NCBI RefSeq assembly: GCF_026013365.1
Contig: NZ_JAPDOE010000012.1
Span: forward strand, 62,001-126,000
Source of the DNA: Paenibacillus sp. LS1
Lineage (GTDB): Bacteria; Bacillota; Bacilli; Paenibacillales; Paenibacillaceae
Reading direction: 5' to 3'
Length of the DNA: 64,000 nucleotides
Shown here: one piece after another, positions 32,974 to 42,274 of the stretch
Numbering within the stretch: position 1 is the stretch's first letter
How the letters are laid out: each line of letters begins with the position of its first letter
The notes under the pieces: generated by a model
The model's database searches: none
What the model was told of the DNA's origin: nothing
Seen by the model: the letters and a program-made list of their open reading frames with translations, nothing else
Program-made: the position numbers and the translations under genes

Positions 32974-33702
32974 CTATAATTCGGAGCTATTATACCTTTG
33001 ATGAATAAGCTCTGCTTTGTTCTGAAGCTCCAATAGATCTTTATGTTCGATTGTAGATACAATCTCTGAAATCTTGGAATCTACATCCTTCAGGCCATTT
33101 AATAACATCCTGCGATTGGTACGCTTGGCTTCTCCACTCAAACGGAGAAAAGGGTTAATAAAACCATTCAGATCTTTCAAAATCAATCTGCGCATCGTAT
33201 GGTTAATATCACCGTTGTTTAACTCTTTCAGTGCCGGAATGACTCGCTGCAATCTGGCAAAAAGGGCTAACGACTTCTCAACAATTTCATTGTCCAGCTC
33301 ATTTTTTTGTCCCTCGGAGATCACCATATCTTCCAAAACTTCGAGATATTCAATGACTGGCCCAAAAATAGGATCTGAATCATCTTGATGTGGCGAACGT
33401 ACGGCTTCGGATCGTCCAGCATTTTCTGCACGTTCAGGGGTTGGGTTGATCTGCTGATTAGCAGATCGATTTCCCACAACTTGTTTCCCTGCTTCGCCGT
33501 TCATCTCAACAACTCTTCTCTCCGAATCTGAACCAGATGTCTCAATGACTGGCGCACGTGGCCGTGTTGGAAGTATACCTCCGACCATCGTCGCCAAAGC
33601 CGGGATCGCCCATGATACAAATTCAGGAACAAAAGGACTGCTTACAGCGGCAAGGCCATATCCAATCAGCGCAGCCAGGCCGATTTTTGTTATGCGTAAC
33701 AT
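32974..33702 (-). CDS. XpaC-like membrane-anchored protein
   Basis: A 242-residue protein with an N-terminal hydrophobic hairpin (IGLAALIGYGLAAVSSPFV, WAIPALATMVGGIL), a disordered hydrophilic linker (~50-110) and a helical C-terminal domain (VEKSLALFARLQRVIPALKE, LILKDLNGFINPFLRLSGEA) resembling XpaC, named for hydrolysis of a chromogenic phosphate substrate but without a proven role. AGGAGGA precedes the ATG. The close coupling to telA supports the call. A 153-bp gap separates it from the ATP-grasp gene. Confidence 0.75.
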   Translation of the reverse strand: MLRITKIGLAALIGYGLAAVSSPFVPEFVSWAIPALATMVGGILPTRPRAPVIETSGSDSERRVVEMNGEAGKQVVGNRSANQQINPTPERAENAGRSEAVRSPHQDDSDPIFGPVIEYLEVLEDMVISEGQKNELDNEIVEKSLALFARLQRVIPALKELNNGDINHTMRRLILKDLNGFINPFLRLSGEAKRTNRRMLLNGLKDVDSKISEIVSTIEHKDLLELQNKAELIHQRYNSSEL

Positions 33703-33855
33703 CGTTTATCCTCCTGCCTATAACAACACATGGTACACAATGAACAAATGAAGACTACACTTGATCACTTCGTTCCTGTGTAATTATCAAGATCATCTAC
33801 ATAATCGTATTGTAAGAAAACCAGTCAGAAGGTGTCAATGTTTGGAAACTAATCT

Positions 33856-34896
33856 TTAATGGTTTCTAATCTTCTGTGCATCCATAATCAATGGTTGTTC
33901 CACATGACTTCCCAATATACCGTATTGAGGAGAAAGAGGGCCGACTTCAAAACCCAGGGCCAGCTTCACAGCCAAATATGGGAAATTGATTCCCGAAAGA
34001 CAGGACACATGTAATCCTCCGGACATTCTTGGATTAATCTCCAGCAGTTTCGGAGTCTCTTTACGATATTTCATCTGAATGTTGAAGTTATAGGGGATGC
34101 GATAAGCAGAAGCAACATCACTGGCGATTTTTAATAATTCAGCATGCTCCTCAAGCCTTCTTAGGCGCCCACCTGCTTTGCAGCGAGGGACAGCCGCGAG
34201 CAGACTCCCCTCGCTGTCAGCCAAACAATCTATACTGTATTCATAACCTTCGAGACGTTCCATGATCATAATGTTTGGAAAGGACTCCACAGTAGAAAAG
34301 GCACGGAATGCATCTTCAAAAGAGATGCGGTTCTGGGTATGTCCGAACAACTCTTCTAATGGATTACGGCTATTGTCGATCACCCTGAATCCCATTCCGC
34401 CTTCCCCATTACATGGTTTGAAACACACCTCATGTCCAGCGTTGGAAAGTGCATCATAGGCCTGTTTGAATTGCGAGGCATTGCTGACAGTGAAGTAATC
34501 CGGAATGTTCATGATTCCCAGTTCACGTACAGATTCATAGAAACGGTCCTTCTCCATCAATTGCTCCAGCAGTTCTGTATCCTTGCAGACCAAAACCTTG
34601 GTGCCGATCTCTTCGAAAAGGTGAACGTGCTTGCTGATATCCAGCATATGGAGACGTGGAATAAAGATATTGATTTGATGTCTTCGGCAAAAATCCAGAC
34701 AGAAATCAATATACTCTTTTCCCGTAACCTTTGGCTCTAACTCTGCGTGGTCACATCCCTGAAGCGCCATGTTGTTCGGATCGGAATGGGTGCCATAGAT
34801 CTCGAACTGCAAGCCATCTTCGTTGTTTCGAATCAAATTCATATAGTGATACGCCACCGAAAACCAACGATTAAAATAAATACGGGTCTTGTTCAT
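33856..34896 (-). CDS. ATP-grasp ligase of the Ter-linked biosynthetic module
   Basis: A 346-residue ATP-grasp enzyme. The glycine-rich nucleotide loop is CFKPCNGEGGMGFRVID and the metal-binding end of the fold is KLLEINPRMSGG. The N-terminal pre-ATP-grasp domain includes ISKHVHLFEEIGTKVLV. It would join a carboxylate to an amine or thiol. It overlaps the HAD gene by 4 bp (ATGA). ATP-grasp, HAD, two PRTase-like proteins and a CitE-like lyase form the predicted nucleoside-like metabolite pathway that accompanies Ter proteins. Confidence 0.88.
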   Translation of the reverse strand: MNKTRIYFNRWFSVAYHYMNLIRNNEDGLQFEIYGTHSDPNNMALQGCDHAELEPKVTGKEYIDFCLDFCRRHQINIFIPRLHMLDISKHVHLFEEIGTKVLVCKDTELLEQLMEKDRFYESVRELGIMNIPDYFTVSNASQFKQAYDALSNAGHEVCFKPCNGEGGMGFRVIDNSRNPLEELFGHTQNRISFEDAFRAFSTVESFPNIMIMERLEGYEYSIDCLADSEGSLLAAVPRCKAGGRLRRLEEHAELLKIASDVASAYRIPYNFNIQMKYRKETPKLLEINPRMSGGLHVSCLSGINFPYLAVKLALGFEVGPLSPQYGILGSHVEQPLIMDAQKIRNH

Positions 34897-35720
34897 AAGA
34901 CAGCATCTCCTATCGCAACGTGGTGTGTGGAACGGACATATTCCAAAATCTCGTCGGCGGCAAATATACCGGATTGTTCTGTGAACTGGTAAGGGATCTT
35001 ATCAGGATTCCGCTGCTTCTCCCGGTAAAGTTCGCCATGCCGTGGAGCAATAGCATAATCTGCGAAGTCGAGTAAACAACGGTCCAATAGGGAATCCCCG
35101 GAGGCTATAACAGGTACATCTCCGATCTGATGTCGAACATGTTCTACCGCAGCGCTCTTATTCACGCCAGAAGGAACAAGGTATAGCTTACGCCCTTGAA
35201 TGGAGGCCTCCCATCCTAGCGCTCCCAAAGCGTGAATCTTCTCTGTAACTTGCTCTATCGGCATACGGTCACGGTGAATCACAAAGGCATAAAACAACTC
35301 ATCACATAGTCGCTCCCCTGCAACCCAGTCGCTGTTTAGCACATCGCCAAACAACTGCCTGACCTCAACTGCTGCTGCAGAATACTCTTGAAGTTGAGAA
35401 CGAACATAATCGTTCCAGGCCAAGTCCACTTTACCGTCAATCAGAATATTTCCACCATTGCTCGTTATCGCATAGGCCGGAATCACGTCCTGCTGAAAAA
35501 TCCGAATGCGCTGGTACTGCTCCACTGTCCGTGTAGTTACAGGGATAAAAATAATATCTTCAGGAAGAGTCTTGAGCTTATGTAGCGCTTCGGCTGACAT
35601 AAAGGCTGATAGTTCACCACGAATCCATTCGGCTGGAACGAGTCCCGAGGCATCCTCGGAAACGCCCATCGAACGACGGGAATAGATCAGTGTCTGATCC
35701 AGATCACTTGCATAGATCAT
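34893..35720 (-). CDS. HAD-superfamily phosphatase of the Ter-linked module
   Basis: A 275-residue Cof/sucrose-phosphatase-like HAD hydrolase. Motif I is ASDLDQTLIYS (nucleophile D6, acid D8), motif II IPVTTRTVEQY, motif III the lysine in NKSAAVEHV, and motif IV SGDSLLDRCLLDFADYAIAP. The start at 35720 follows GGGGGGCGGAGA and overlaps the upstream gene by 4 bp (ATGA). It should remove a phosphate from the pathway intermediate. Confidence 0.88.
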   Translation of the reverse strand: MIYASDLDQTLIYSRRSMGVSEDASGLVPAEWIRGELSAFMSAEALHKLKTLPEDIIFIPVTTRTVEQYQRIRIFQQDVIPAYAITSNGGNILIDGKVDLAWNDYVRSQLQEYSAAAVEVRQLFGDVLNSDWVAGERLCDELFYAFVIHRDRMPIEQVTEKIHALGALGWEASIQGRKLYLVPSGVNKSAAVEHVRHQIGDVPVIASGDSLLDRCLLDFADYAIAPRHGELYREKQRNPDKIPYQFTEQSGIFAADEILEYVRSTHHVAIGDAVL

Positions 35721-36868
35721 TCTCCGCCCCCCTTTACCGATTGAATAATACCGCAGCATGAATAGCTCAATCCAGGGAACACTTCCACCGGGACACCCCG
35801 GTCCTTCGCGAGCAGCATAATATGTCTCAGATTAGGATTGTTCGGGCGATCAATCAGAATTTTCCAAGGGATACGACGCAATAGTACGCGTGTCGTCTCT
35901 CCAATCCCTGGTTTGATCAAATTTACATCCTCAATACCGAATGCCTGTTGAATGGATTGGATATCCTTCATACCCTGCCAAGTTACTTCTGAGGGATGAG
36001 ACAGTGCTTCACTGGCTTGAAGTGATGCCACTTGTTCGACCCTGGGGAAGTAATCCGCTATTTTATCAACAAACACATTGGACAGGTCGGATGAAGCCCA
36101 CTCCTTGTACCACTTGGCTCCATGGTAGTCATTCGGTCCGATGAGGTCATCCCGTAGTACCGTACGGCTCATCAGACCGGATACGGTCGAGTTCAGACAA
36201 GCGCTTGGGATCAAATAATCTTCTCGGGTACCATAGGTAGCGGAGCACTGCCCCGGATCGGCCAACACGGCAAGATCGTCGTCCAATTGGATGCCATAAC
36301 GTTCATTCAGGCTTTGACAAGCTTCCACCAGCACCTTACGTATCGCTCCCTTGCCTGTCCACCCATCGATGAATTGAATAGGTGTATGCAGTCCATGCTG
36401 CTGCCATATATACAGCATTGCGTTCTCATCAATCCCTTTTCCACGAATTATGGAAATACTGTAATGAGGCATGTTCACGTTATACTTCATTGCAATATAA
36501 CGTTTAACCAGAATACCAATCGGCGTTCCGGCACGAGCGAGCGAGACCAGAATTGTATCTAATCCCCTTTTACGCACGATCATCTCCGCTACCACCGCGG
36601 CAGCCATAGCGACCTTCTCCGCGGATTGCGCTAATGTATCATGGAACAACTCAATATATTCATCCGTAGGGTGATACTCCACGGGCAGCATTTCCGAATA
36701 ATGCACACCCGACTGAATGGCATGTTCACGCTCTCCGGTCTCTTTTTCCAAATGAATGTCGCTTAAATCCTTTAACAAGAACACAACATCGGACGGGTCA
36801 TAACTGCCTAGTGGCTCAGGTGATTTCATCTTGCGCTTCATCATACTTTCAATCGTAGATAAATTCAT
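35717..36868 (-). CDS. PRTase-like protein, StiP family, of the Ter-linked module
   Basis: A 383-residue protein of the family often labelled cysteine protease StiP, which comparative studies regard as a divergent phosphoribosyltransferase. Family-type stretches include DTILVSLARAGTPIGILVKR, HYSISIIRGKGIDENAML, FIDGWTGKGAIRKVL and REDYLIPSACLNSTVSGLMS. It starts 11 bp after the PRTase/TRSP gene and overlaps the HAD gene by 4 bp. A GGAGGG lies farther than usual from the ATG, so translation is probably coupled. Protease activity is doubtful. Confidence 0.82.
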   Translation of the reverse strand: MNLSTIESMMKRKMKSPEPLGSYDPSDVVFLLKDLSDIHLEKETGEREHAIQSGVHYSEMLPVEYHPTDEYIELFHDTLAQSAEKVAMAAAVVAEMIVRKRGLDTILVSLARAGTPIGILVKRYIAMKYNVNMPHYSISIIRGKGIDENAMLYIWQQHGLHTPIQFIDGWTGKGAIRKVLVEACQSLNERYGIQLDDDLAVLADPGQCSATYGTREDYLIPSACLNSTVSGLMSRTVLRDDLIGPNDYHGAKWYKEWASSDLSNVFVDKIADYFPRVEQVASLQASEALSHPSEVTWQGMKDIQSIQQAFGIEDVNLIKPGIGETTRVLLRRIPWKILIDRPNNPNLRHIMLLAKDRGVPVEVFPGLSYSCCGIIQSVKGGGE

Positions 36869-36879
36869 AGGTTGTCTTC

Positions 36880-38280
36880 TCAGCCCTCCTGTGGAACACC
36901 GCAGTACACCACGTATATTTGCTTACATCCGAGTTGGGACAATACATCCAGCATAGGCTGCATGCGTTCTTCAGACATATGTCTTTCCATCAAAACAAAA
37001 ATCTCATCATATTGCCCAGGTAATACATTGTAAATATAATTGCGAACAGTCGGATCTTCTGGCGAGGTATATCCTTCACCTGCAATAACCGCATATCCTG
37101 GACGATTCACCGTATGGATTGGACTCCGAGTTGTGGACTGGTACATAACTCCGTCGCCCATCTCAGCTGCAATTCGCATCGGAATATGCATAAACTCCCC
37201 TGTACCCATGACAAGGGTACGCCGGCCTTTACTCTTTTCTCGCAAAATGGCTGCGATCCTAGAAATACCCGAATCCAGACCAGCATTATGACTGGAATGA
37301 ATTCCGAATCGGCCTGTATACCGAAGATAAGGAGCCGACCAGCGATTCCCCTCCGAATCAGCAGATACAGCGCCCCATGGCTCCAGTTCACCTGCTACAG
37401 ACAAAACACTTATTAATGATAAGGATTCATTGACCAGTTTCTCTCTGGAAGCATCGATAGATGGTTCGCCCATCACCTGAATCTTTCCTTTTAATAAGCA
37501 TAGTGGAGTGATCGTGATTCCAAGTTCTACTTCCAGTGCTGTGAATTTCTGCTCATCTGCATCAGTGCGCCAATCCAGCAAAGACGCGATATAATATTGT
37601 TTGCGCGGATAGGTGCGCTGGATATCCCGAATAATGTTCAATGTGGTATTGCCCGTTGTGATCTCATCATCCACAAGAACAAGAGGCTCACCCTCTGCGA
37701 GTGATTCGGAGTCCAGAGCGTAACAGCGATGAGACATCGCGTGAGAATGCTCCTCCTCGAATTGAATATCCGGCTCCAGTTCAGGCAGGTACTCTCTTGT
37801 GGAATGAATATACGTTGCACGATCAGCGAACAGCTCGTACATACTTTGCCCCAGAGCGGTGGCTGTCTCAGCGAACCCAACGAATCGTACTTCTTCAGGC
37901 AAGATCATTTTGGCATTCATTAAATACTCATACGACTCACGAGCTTGATCAGGATCAATTAAACCTCGGACCATACGTTGTTTCCATTCTGCAATACGTT
38001 CGTCCTCTCCGTGAGTTAAATCTTCATATAGAAGAACTGCAAGGGCAGCCCCGCTTAATAAAGAAGTATAAGGATTGACGGCAATATGTTTGCCAAGCAA
38101 CTTACTGACAAAAAGAAATGATCTCTTTTTATTTAAGCGAGCCGCCATCGAGAACAGATTCTCCAAAGGGATTTCAAACGGATTGTAAGTGGCCTCAATC
38201 GTAATATTGAACTGATCAAGAATAGGAAACGTACGTGTGTTCGTGTTTGGGCAAGAGCCCGACAAAATGCTGCTGTTCAT
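36880..38280 (-). CDS. Phosphoribosyltransferase with C-terminal TRSP domain, Ter-linked module
   Basis: A 466-residue protein. The N-terminal PRTase domain carries the PRPP loop VLVDDEITTGNTT at residues 201-213, which binds the ribose-5-phosphate of PRPP. The C-terminal TRSP-type domain has TLVMGTGEFMHIPMRIA and SPIHTVNRPGYAVIAGEG. Together with StiP, HAD, ATP-grasp and CitE-like genes it probably builds and modifies a nucleoside-like compound. The ATG at 38280 lies inside the 3' end of the CitE-like gene (65-bp overlap). An ATG four codons earlier lacks an RBS. Confidence 0.85.
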   Translation of the reverse strand: MNSSILSGSCPNTNTRTFPILDQFNITIEATYNPFEIPLENLFSMAARLNKKRSFLFVSKLLGKHIAVNPYTSLLSGAALAVLLYEDLTHGEDERIAEWKQRMVRGLIDPDQARESYEYLMNAKMILPEEVRFVGFAETATALGQSMYELFADRATYIHSTREYLPELEPDIQFEEEHSHAMSHRCYALDSESLAEGEPLVLVDDEITTGNTTLNIIRDIQRTYPRKQYYIASLLDWRTDADEQKFTALEVELGITITPLCLLKGKIQVMGEPSIDASREKLVNESLSLISVLSVAGELEPWGAVSADSEGNRWSAPYLRYTGRFGIHSSHNAGLDSGISRIAAILREKSKGRRTLVMGTGEFMHIPMRIAAEMGDGVMYQSTTRSPIHTVNRPGYAVIAGEGYTSPEDPTVRNYIYNVLPGQYDEIFVLMERHMSEERMQPMLDVLSQLGCKQIYVVYCGVPQEG

Positions 38281-39430
38281 GTAACACCCCATATATTTGT
38301 GATCGGATTAAAATTCGTTTAGCCCAACTCAAGTGCGGCTTGATCTCGTTCATTTTGTTGGTATACGCGCTTTTGAAAACCCCTAAGCTTCCATCATTAC
38401 GAGCTACAATACCTTGTGCATCCACGAACTCTTCATGTGTAACCACATACATCGCCTGAACGGGCTTGATATGTGTCGGATGAATAATCGTTTTTCCTAT
38501 AATTCCGTTCTCCTTATCCATCATGACTTCACGCATCATTCCGTCCATGGAGTTCGTAATATATTTCATCCTGAGATTTCGTCCCGTCTTGCCAAGTGTT
38601 TCTTCAAATGGCGTCTGCCTTAATTGCGGCTTGAACACTCGTTCACGCTGACTAAAATATTCCCACACCGGACCAGATATCACATAACCATTTTCCTCGC
38701 GACCGTATAAATTAATAATATCGGATATGCAATCACGTATCGTTGCTATATCATAAATAGTAAATTCCGGACTTCGACGCAGTCCAAATAGACTTGAGAA
38801 ATCCGTTGCTCCAATTCGGATATTCAGGACATAAGGTGCATACTCATCCACGATCTGCTTTAACTGGAGCAATGTATCCCAGCGTGTCTCTCGGTATATC
38901 ACTTCCGCCGTCTCCAAAATTGGCATGGCATATAGTAGGGGATGTGAATTCGGCTTCTGCTGATTATACTCGTGAATAAGCTGCAAATAAGCACGTCCAT
39001 TCGCACAATCGAACTTCGGCAGGGCAATACCTGTCAGGAGTGACATCCGTTCACCCAGTATGTCAAAAAGACGTTCCAACTGCTCTGGAGATCTTACCCG
39101 TACAAAAAGTAAAGGCAGTCTGTTGGATGTCAGCATTCCCGACTCCATGTATTCTGCAACAAGCATAAGATGCTGGGCCAAACATTGTTCTGCAAATTCG
39201 ACTTGCTCGTCTCCAACCGCATCTTCCAGATCAATAATGATGGTTGTGAGTCCTTCATGCTTACCGTTCATAATATCGTCTGCAATATGCGGACGGGTAG
39301 CTGGCATGTACAAAGCAGCCCCAACAGCGTATGCCAGTATTTCTTTGGAGGTTCGATGACTAAACGATACGGGCGAAGAAAAAAAGAGCGCTTCTTCCTC
39401 CTCTGAGTTCAAAAAGCTAAAATATTTCAG
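38216..39430 (-). CDS. CitE/HpcH-like aldolase-lyase of the Ter-linked module, probable CTG start
   Basis: About 404 residues of the HpcH/HpaI aldolase-citrate lyase family. TIM-barrel motifs: ALYMPATRPHIADDI, TTIIIDLEDAVGD (metal-binding acids), LLFVRVRSPEQLERL, ALPKFDC, PILETAEVIYRE and IRIGATDFSSLFGLRRS. In frame, a CTG at 39430 lies 8 bp after AAGGAGG and gives a start LKYFSFLNSEEEEALFF like family members. The TTG at 39412 is 26 bp from that RBS with none nearer. First gene of the biosynthetic half of the Ter locus; C-C bond cleavage or formation is expected, substrate unknown. Confidence 0.82.
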   Translation of the reverse strand: MKYFSFLNSEEEEALFFSSPVSFSHRTSKEILAYAVGAALYMPATRPHIADDIMNGKHEGLTTIIIDLEDAVGDEQVEFAEQCLAQHLMLVAEYMESGMLTSNRLPLLFVRVRSPEQLERLFDILGERMSLLTGIALPKFDCANGRAYLQLIHEYNQQKPNSHPLLYAMPILETAEVIYRETRWDTLLQLKQIVDEYAPYVLNIRIGATDFSSLFGLRRSPEFTIYDIATIRDCISDIINLYGREENGYVISGPVWEYFSQRERVFKPQLRQTPFEETLGKTGRNLRMKYITNSMDGMMREVMMDKENGIIGKTIIHPTHIKPVQAMYVVTHEEFVDAQGIVARNDGSLGVFKSAYTNKMNEIKPHLSWAKRILIRSQIYGVLHEQQHFVGLLPKHEHTYVSYS

Positions 39431-39498
39431 GTTATTCTCCTCCTTGCACTTCTGACTTCAAGTCAGTCTGCATGATGAAATGAATGCTGTCGGGGTAT

Positions 39499-39531
39499 AA
39501 AAACCAATCCCTCCGGGAAGCGGAGGGATTG
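39499..39531 (-). terminator. Hairpin between terC and the biosynthetic half of the Ter locus
   Basis: CAATCCCTCCG and CGGAGGGATTG form an 11-bp perfect stem followed on the minus strand by GGTTTTT. It may only partly terminate, giving more Ter proteins than biosynthetic enzymes. Confidence 0.75.
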
Positions 39532-39551
39532 ATGGCAAATGTGACATTTTT

Positions 39552-40289
39552 TTAAGAGGTCTGACCTTTGTTTTCTTTTTTTCTTCTCGCTGAACCGAGG
39601 AAAATCGCTCCAACAAATACAGCGATCAATAATGAGAAGAAAATCACGTTTGAGATATGGAAACCAAAAGCACTCAACATCATTTTCACTGAAATAATAG
39701 CAATAAGGATAAATGCTGCTTTTTCCAGTTCAGGAAACTTATCAATGAGTTTAAGGAAAATCTGCGCGACACCACGCATCATGAGCACCCCGATGATACC
39801 TCCGAGGAAAAGGACCCAAATCTGCTCACTAATACCAAACGCCGCAATAACACTGTCAATACTGAAAGCAATATCCATCAGTTCGACCATAAGCACGGTT
39901 TTCCAGAATGAATATTGCTTGCCCTCCTGATTCTCGTCTGCCTCAGACTTGAATAGTCCTTTGTAGGCAATGTATAACAGGTATAATGCTCCGAGCACTT
40001 TGATCAGGGTGATCTTGACGAGGAATGTCCCCAGCCCGATCGCAATAAACCTGAAAATATAAGCTCCTAAGATACCATAGAATAACGCCCGCTTTTGCTG
40101 TTCCTTGGGCAAATGCTTAACCATAACAGCCAGTACCAGCGCGTTATCCGCAGACAGAAGCCCTTCCAGTAAGATCAAGCTACCAATAATTCCCCAGCTT
40201 ACAGGGTCAGAGAGTGTAGCAACAATCTCGGTCCAAGAGAAAAAATGGCCATAGTTCTCACTAATGCTTTTAAAGAAATCACTAAACAT
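39552..40289 (-). CDS. TerC-family integral membrane protein (YceF-like)
   Basis: A 245-residue membrane protein with about seven helices. TerC signatures are SLILLEGLLSADNALVLAVM, with an acidic/asparagine pair in the membrane, and VELMDIAFSIDSVIAAFG. An acidic loop (KSEADENQEGKQ) and a basic C-terminus (RRKKENKG) follow. TerC proteins are linked to metal-ion efflux and insertion of exported metalloproteins. It lies directly after the TerD-TerD fusion gene. GGAGG precedes the ATG. Confidence 0.92.
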   Translation of the reverse strand: MFSDFFKSISENYGHFFSWTEIVATLSDPVSWGIIGSLILLEGLLSADNALVLAVMVKHLPKEQQKRALFYGILGAYIFRFIAIGLGTFLVKITLIKVLGALYLLYIAYKGLFKSEADENQEGKQYSFWKTVLMVELMDIAFSIDSVIAAFGISEQIWVLFLGGIIGVLMMRGVAQIFLKLIDKFPELEKAAFILIAIISVKMMLSAFGFHISNVIFFSLLIAVFVGAIFLGSARRKKENKGQTS

Positions 40290-40318
40290 GAAAAGGCAGC
40301 CTCCGCTAACTCAAATTG

Positions 40319-41563
40319 TTATTTACTGCCGGCAGTCCAGCGCATTCCCCACCCATGGGCTTCATCTAGGGCGCGGTGTCCATTGTAGAACTGGACAATT
40401 CTCTCGATACTGAACGTCTCATCATTCACGTTGCGGAACATGGCAATACCACACATTCCCAAGGAACTTCCATGTTCATTCATGCGGACGATAATATCAG
40501 GACCGTCTTTCTGGTTAATCGTTACGACTCCATCGGCCTGTGACCAGTTTTTTACACCTTCATAAATGTAAGTGAACACGAGGATACGCTTGATATGAGC
40601 AACACGTTCACCGTTAATACGCAGATTCTCTCCGGTCCTCACTGACCCTGTCCGATCATCCCCGTCCAGAGCTATGTACGGATATCGGTTAACGGACCCG
40701 AATGATTCTCCAAGAGCCTGTATGACCCCTTTACTGCCATCCATCATTTCATAGAGGCAACCGAGGTCCAGATCGACGCTCTTGTTCCGCCCGAACAACC
40801 CACGGTTAGTCTGTTGATTCCAGTTGAGATTAATTAAAATCTCTCCGAGTCCACCTGAATTTTTCTTCAGGTTAATCGTATCGCCTTTTTTCTTCAGCTC
40901 AATCTTGTTCAGGTTCAGTTCAATCTTGGGTTGAGGCGGCTGAGCTGGTGGAGCTGGAGGCTTCGGTGCTGGCGGCTGAGGTACAGGAGGAGCAGGTTGT
41001 GAAGATGAAGCATTATCCTCAACACTCACGCCAAAATTGCCACACAACGCATTCAGCCCCCCGGCAAAACCGGAACCAATTGCATTAAACTTCCACTCTC
41101 CATTATGTCGATATAACTCGCCAATGACGATCGCCGTTTCCACCGTAAATCCACTAGCCAGATCATATTTTAATGCTTCCTGTCCGTTATTGGCATTCCC
41201 AAAGCGAATATAGGTATTCTGAACCTGACCAAAGCTTTGATTTCTGGACTCACCTTCATAGATGGTCAGACTGAATGCAATCTTTTCAATACGCGCAGGG
41301 ATTTTGCTCAGATCAATATCAAATTGCTTTTTGTCCGATTGCTGCGGTGTATCCTTGTACGTAATAAATGCCGTTGTCGGCTGGTTATAAAAGATAAAAT
41401 CTTCATCACCGGATACTTTGCCACCAGCACCAAGAAGGAAGGCAGATGTATCAAGTTCAAGCGCTGAGGGGGAATTCCAACCAATACCAACCGTAAGACG
41501 GGTAAGCCCCGGATTGGTTTTAGTCAGGTCCGTTTTTTGCCCTTTGACGACAGTTACAGCCAT
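40319..41563 (-). CDS. Tandem TerD-TerD fusion protein with proline-rich hinge
   Basis: A 414-residue protein. Residues ~1-185 form one TerD domain (KGQKTDLTKTNPGLTRLTVG, IGELYRHNGEWKFNAIGSGF). A Pro/Ala-rich hinge follows at ~190-215 (SQPAPPVPQPPAPKPPAPP). Residues ~220-412 form a second, divergent TerD domain (GGLGEILINLNWNQQ, LDGDDRTGSVRTGENLRING). The first domain lacks the GDNRTGEGEGDDEQ calcium-binding loop seen in its neighbours, so metal binding may differ between domains. It probably scaffolds other Ter proteins. Fifth gene from the start of the locus. Confidence 0.88.
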   Translation of the reverse strand: MAVTVVKGQKTDLTKTNPGLTRLTVGIGWNSPSALELDTSAFLLGAGGKVSGDEDFIFYNQPTTAFITYKDTPQQSDKKQFDIDLSKIPARIEKIAFSLTIYEGESRNQSFGQVQNTYIRFGNANNGQEALKYDLASGFTVETAIVIGELYRHNGEWKFNAIGSGFAGGLNALCGNFGVSVEDNASSSQPAPPVPQPPAPKPPAPPAQPPQPKIELNLNKIELKKKGDTINLKKNSGGLGEILINLNWNQQTNRGLFGRNKSVDLDLGCLYEMMDGSKGVIQALGESFGSVNRYPYIALDGDDRTGSVRTGENLRINGERVAHIKRILVFTYIYEGVKNWSQADGVVTINQKDGPDIIVRMNEHGSSLGMCGIAMFRNVNDETFSIERIVQFYNGHRALDEAHGWGMRWTAGSK

Positions 41564-41584
41564 AACAGATTCACCTTTCTTCCC

Positions 41585-42166
41585 CTATTTGGCATCTAAT
41601 CCGTAGTTCTCGCAGAGCGCAGCAAGTCCACCGGCAAAACCACTTCCGATTGCCTGGAACTTCCAGTCTGAACCTGAACGGTAAAATTCACAGAACACAA
41701 CAGCCGTTTCCGTCGAGAAGTCTTCTCCCAGATCATAACGCAGAACCTCACGTTCGTTGGACGCATCTACGACCCGAACAAATGCGTTGGACACCTGTCC
41801 AAAATTCTGTGCGCGTGCTTCATAATCATAAATCGTTACGGTAATACCAATCCGGGTAATATTTGCAGGAACTTTGCTGAAATCCACGATAATCTGCTCA
41901 TCATCGCCTTCTCCCTCACCTGTACGGTTATCTCCTGTGTGAGTTAGTGATCCAGCACCACCCGTTGGATTGTTATAAAACACAAAATCGTCTGTTCCTT
42001 TGGCTTTACCATCTTCATGAAGCAGAAATGCTGAAGCATCCAAGTCAAAATCGACTCCGCCGCTATATTTGTTGGTATCCCATCCAAGGCCCACCACAAC
42101 CTTTGTTAAGCCAGGGTTTGTTTTGGTAAGGTCAATCCGTTGTCCTTTAGCTAAGCTAATTGTCAT
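41585..42166 (-). CDS. TerD-family stress protein
   Basis: A 193-residue TerD-type calcium-binding protein. It has SLAKGQRIDLTKTNPGLTKV, DFDLDASAFLL, the calcium loop GDNRTGEGEGDDEQ and the C-terminal WKFQAIGSGFAGGL. AAAGGTGG precedes the ATG at 42166; a GTG four codons earlier is less likely. It is 21 bp upstream of the TerD-TerD gene. Homologues in B. subtilis are YceC/D/E, induced by envelope stress. Confidence 0.92.
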   Translation of the reverse strand: MTISLAKGQRIDLTKTNPGLTKVVVGLGWDTNKYSGGVDFDLDASAFLLHEDGKAKGTDDFVFYNNPTGGAGSLTHTGDNRTGEGEGDDEQIIVDFSKVPANITRIGITVTIYDYEARAQNFGQVSNAFVRVVDASNEREVLRYDLGEDFSTETAVVFCEFYRSGSDWKFQAIGSGFAGGLAALCENYGLDAK

Positions 42167-42274
42167 ATATTCGTCCACCTTTCTTAATATTGAAAGCCTT
42201 CTTTAATGAAAAGGAAAACCGCCAAATCGACGGCTTCCCTGTCTTTTATGTGTTCATAAGTTATTAGTTGAGTC

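Noticed and set aside
35717..36868. Cysteine protease function for the StiP-type protein
   Set aside because: The label is widespread, but no convincing Cys-His protease motif is visible and the operon context fits PRTase-like chemistry.
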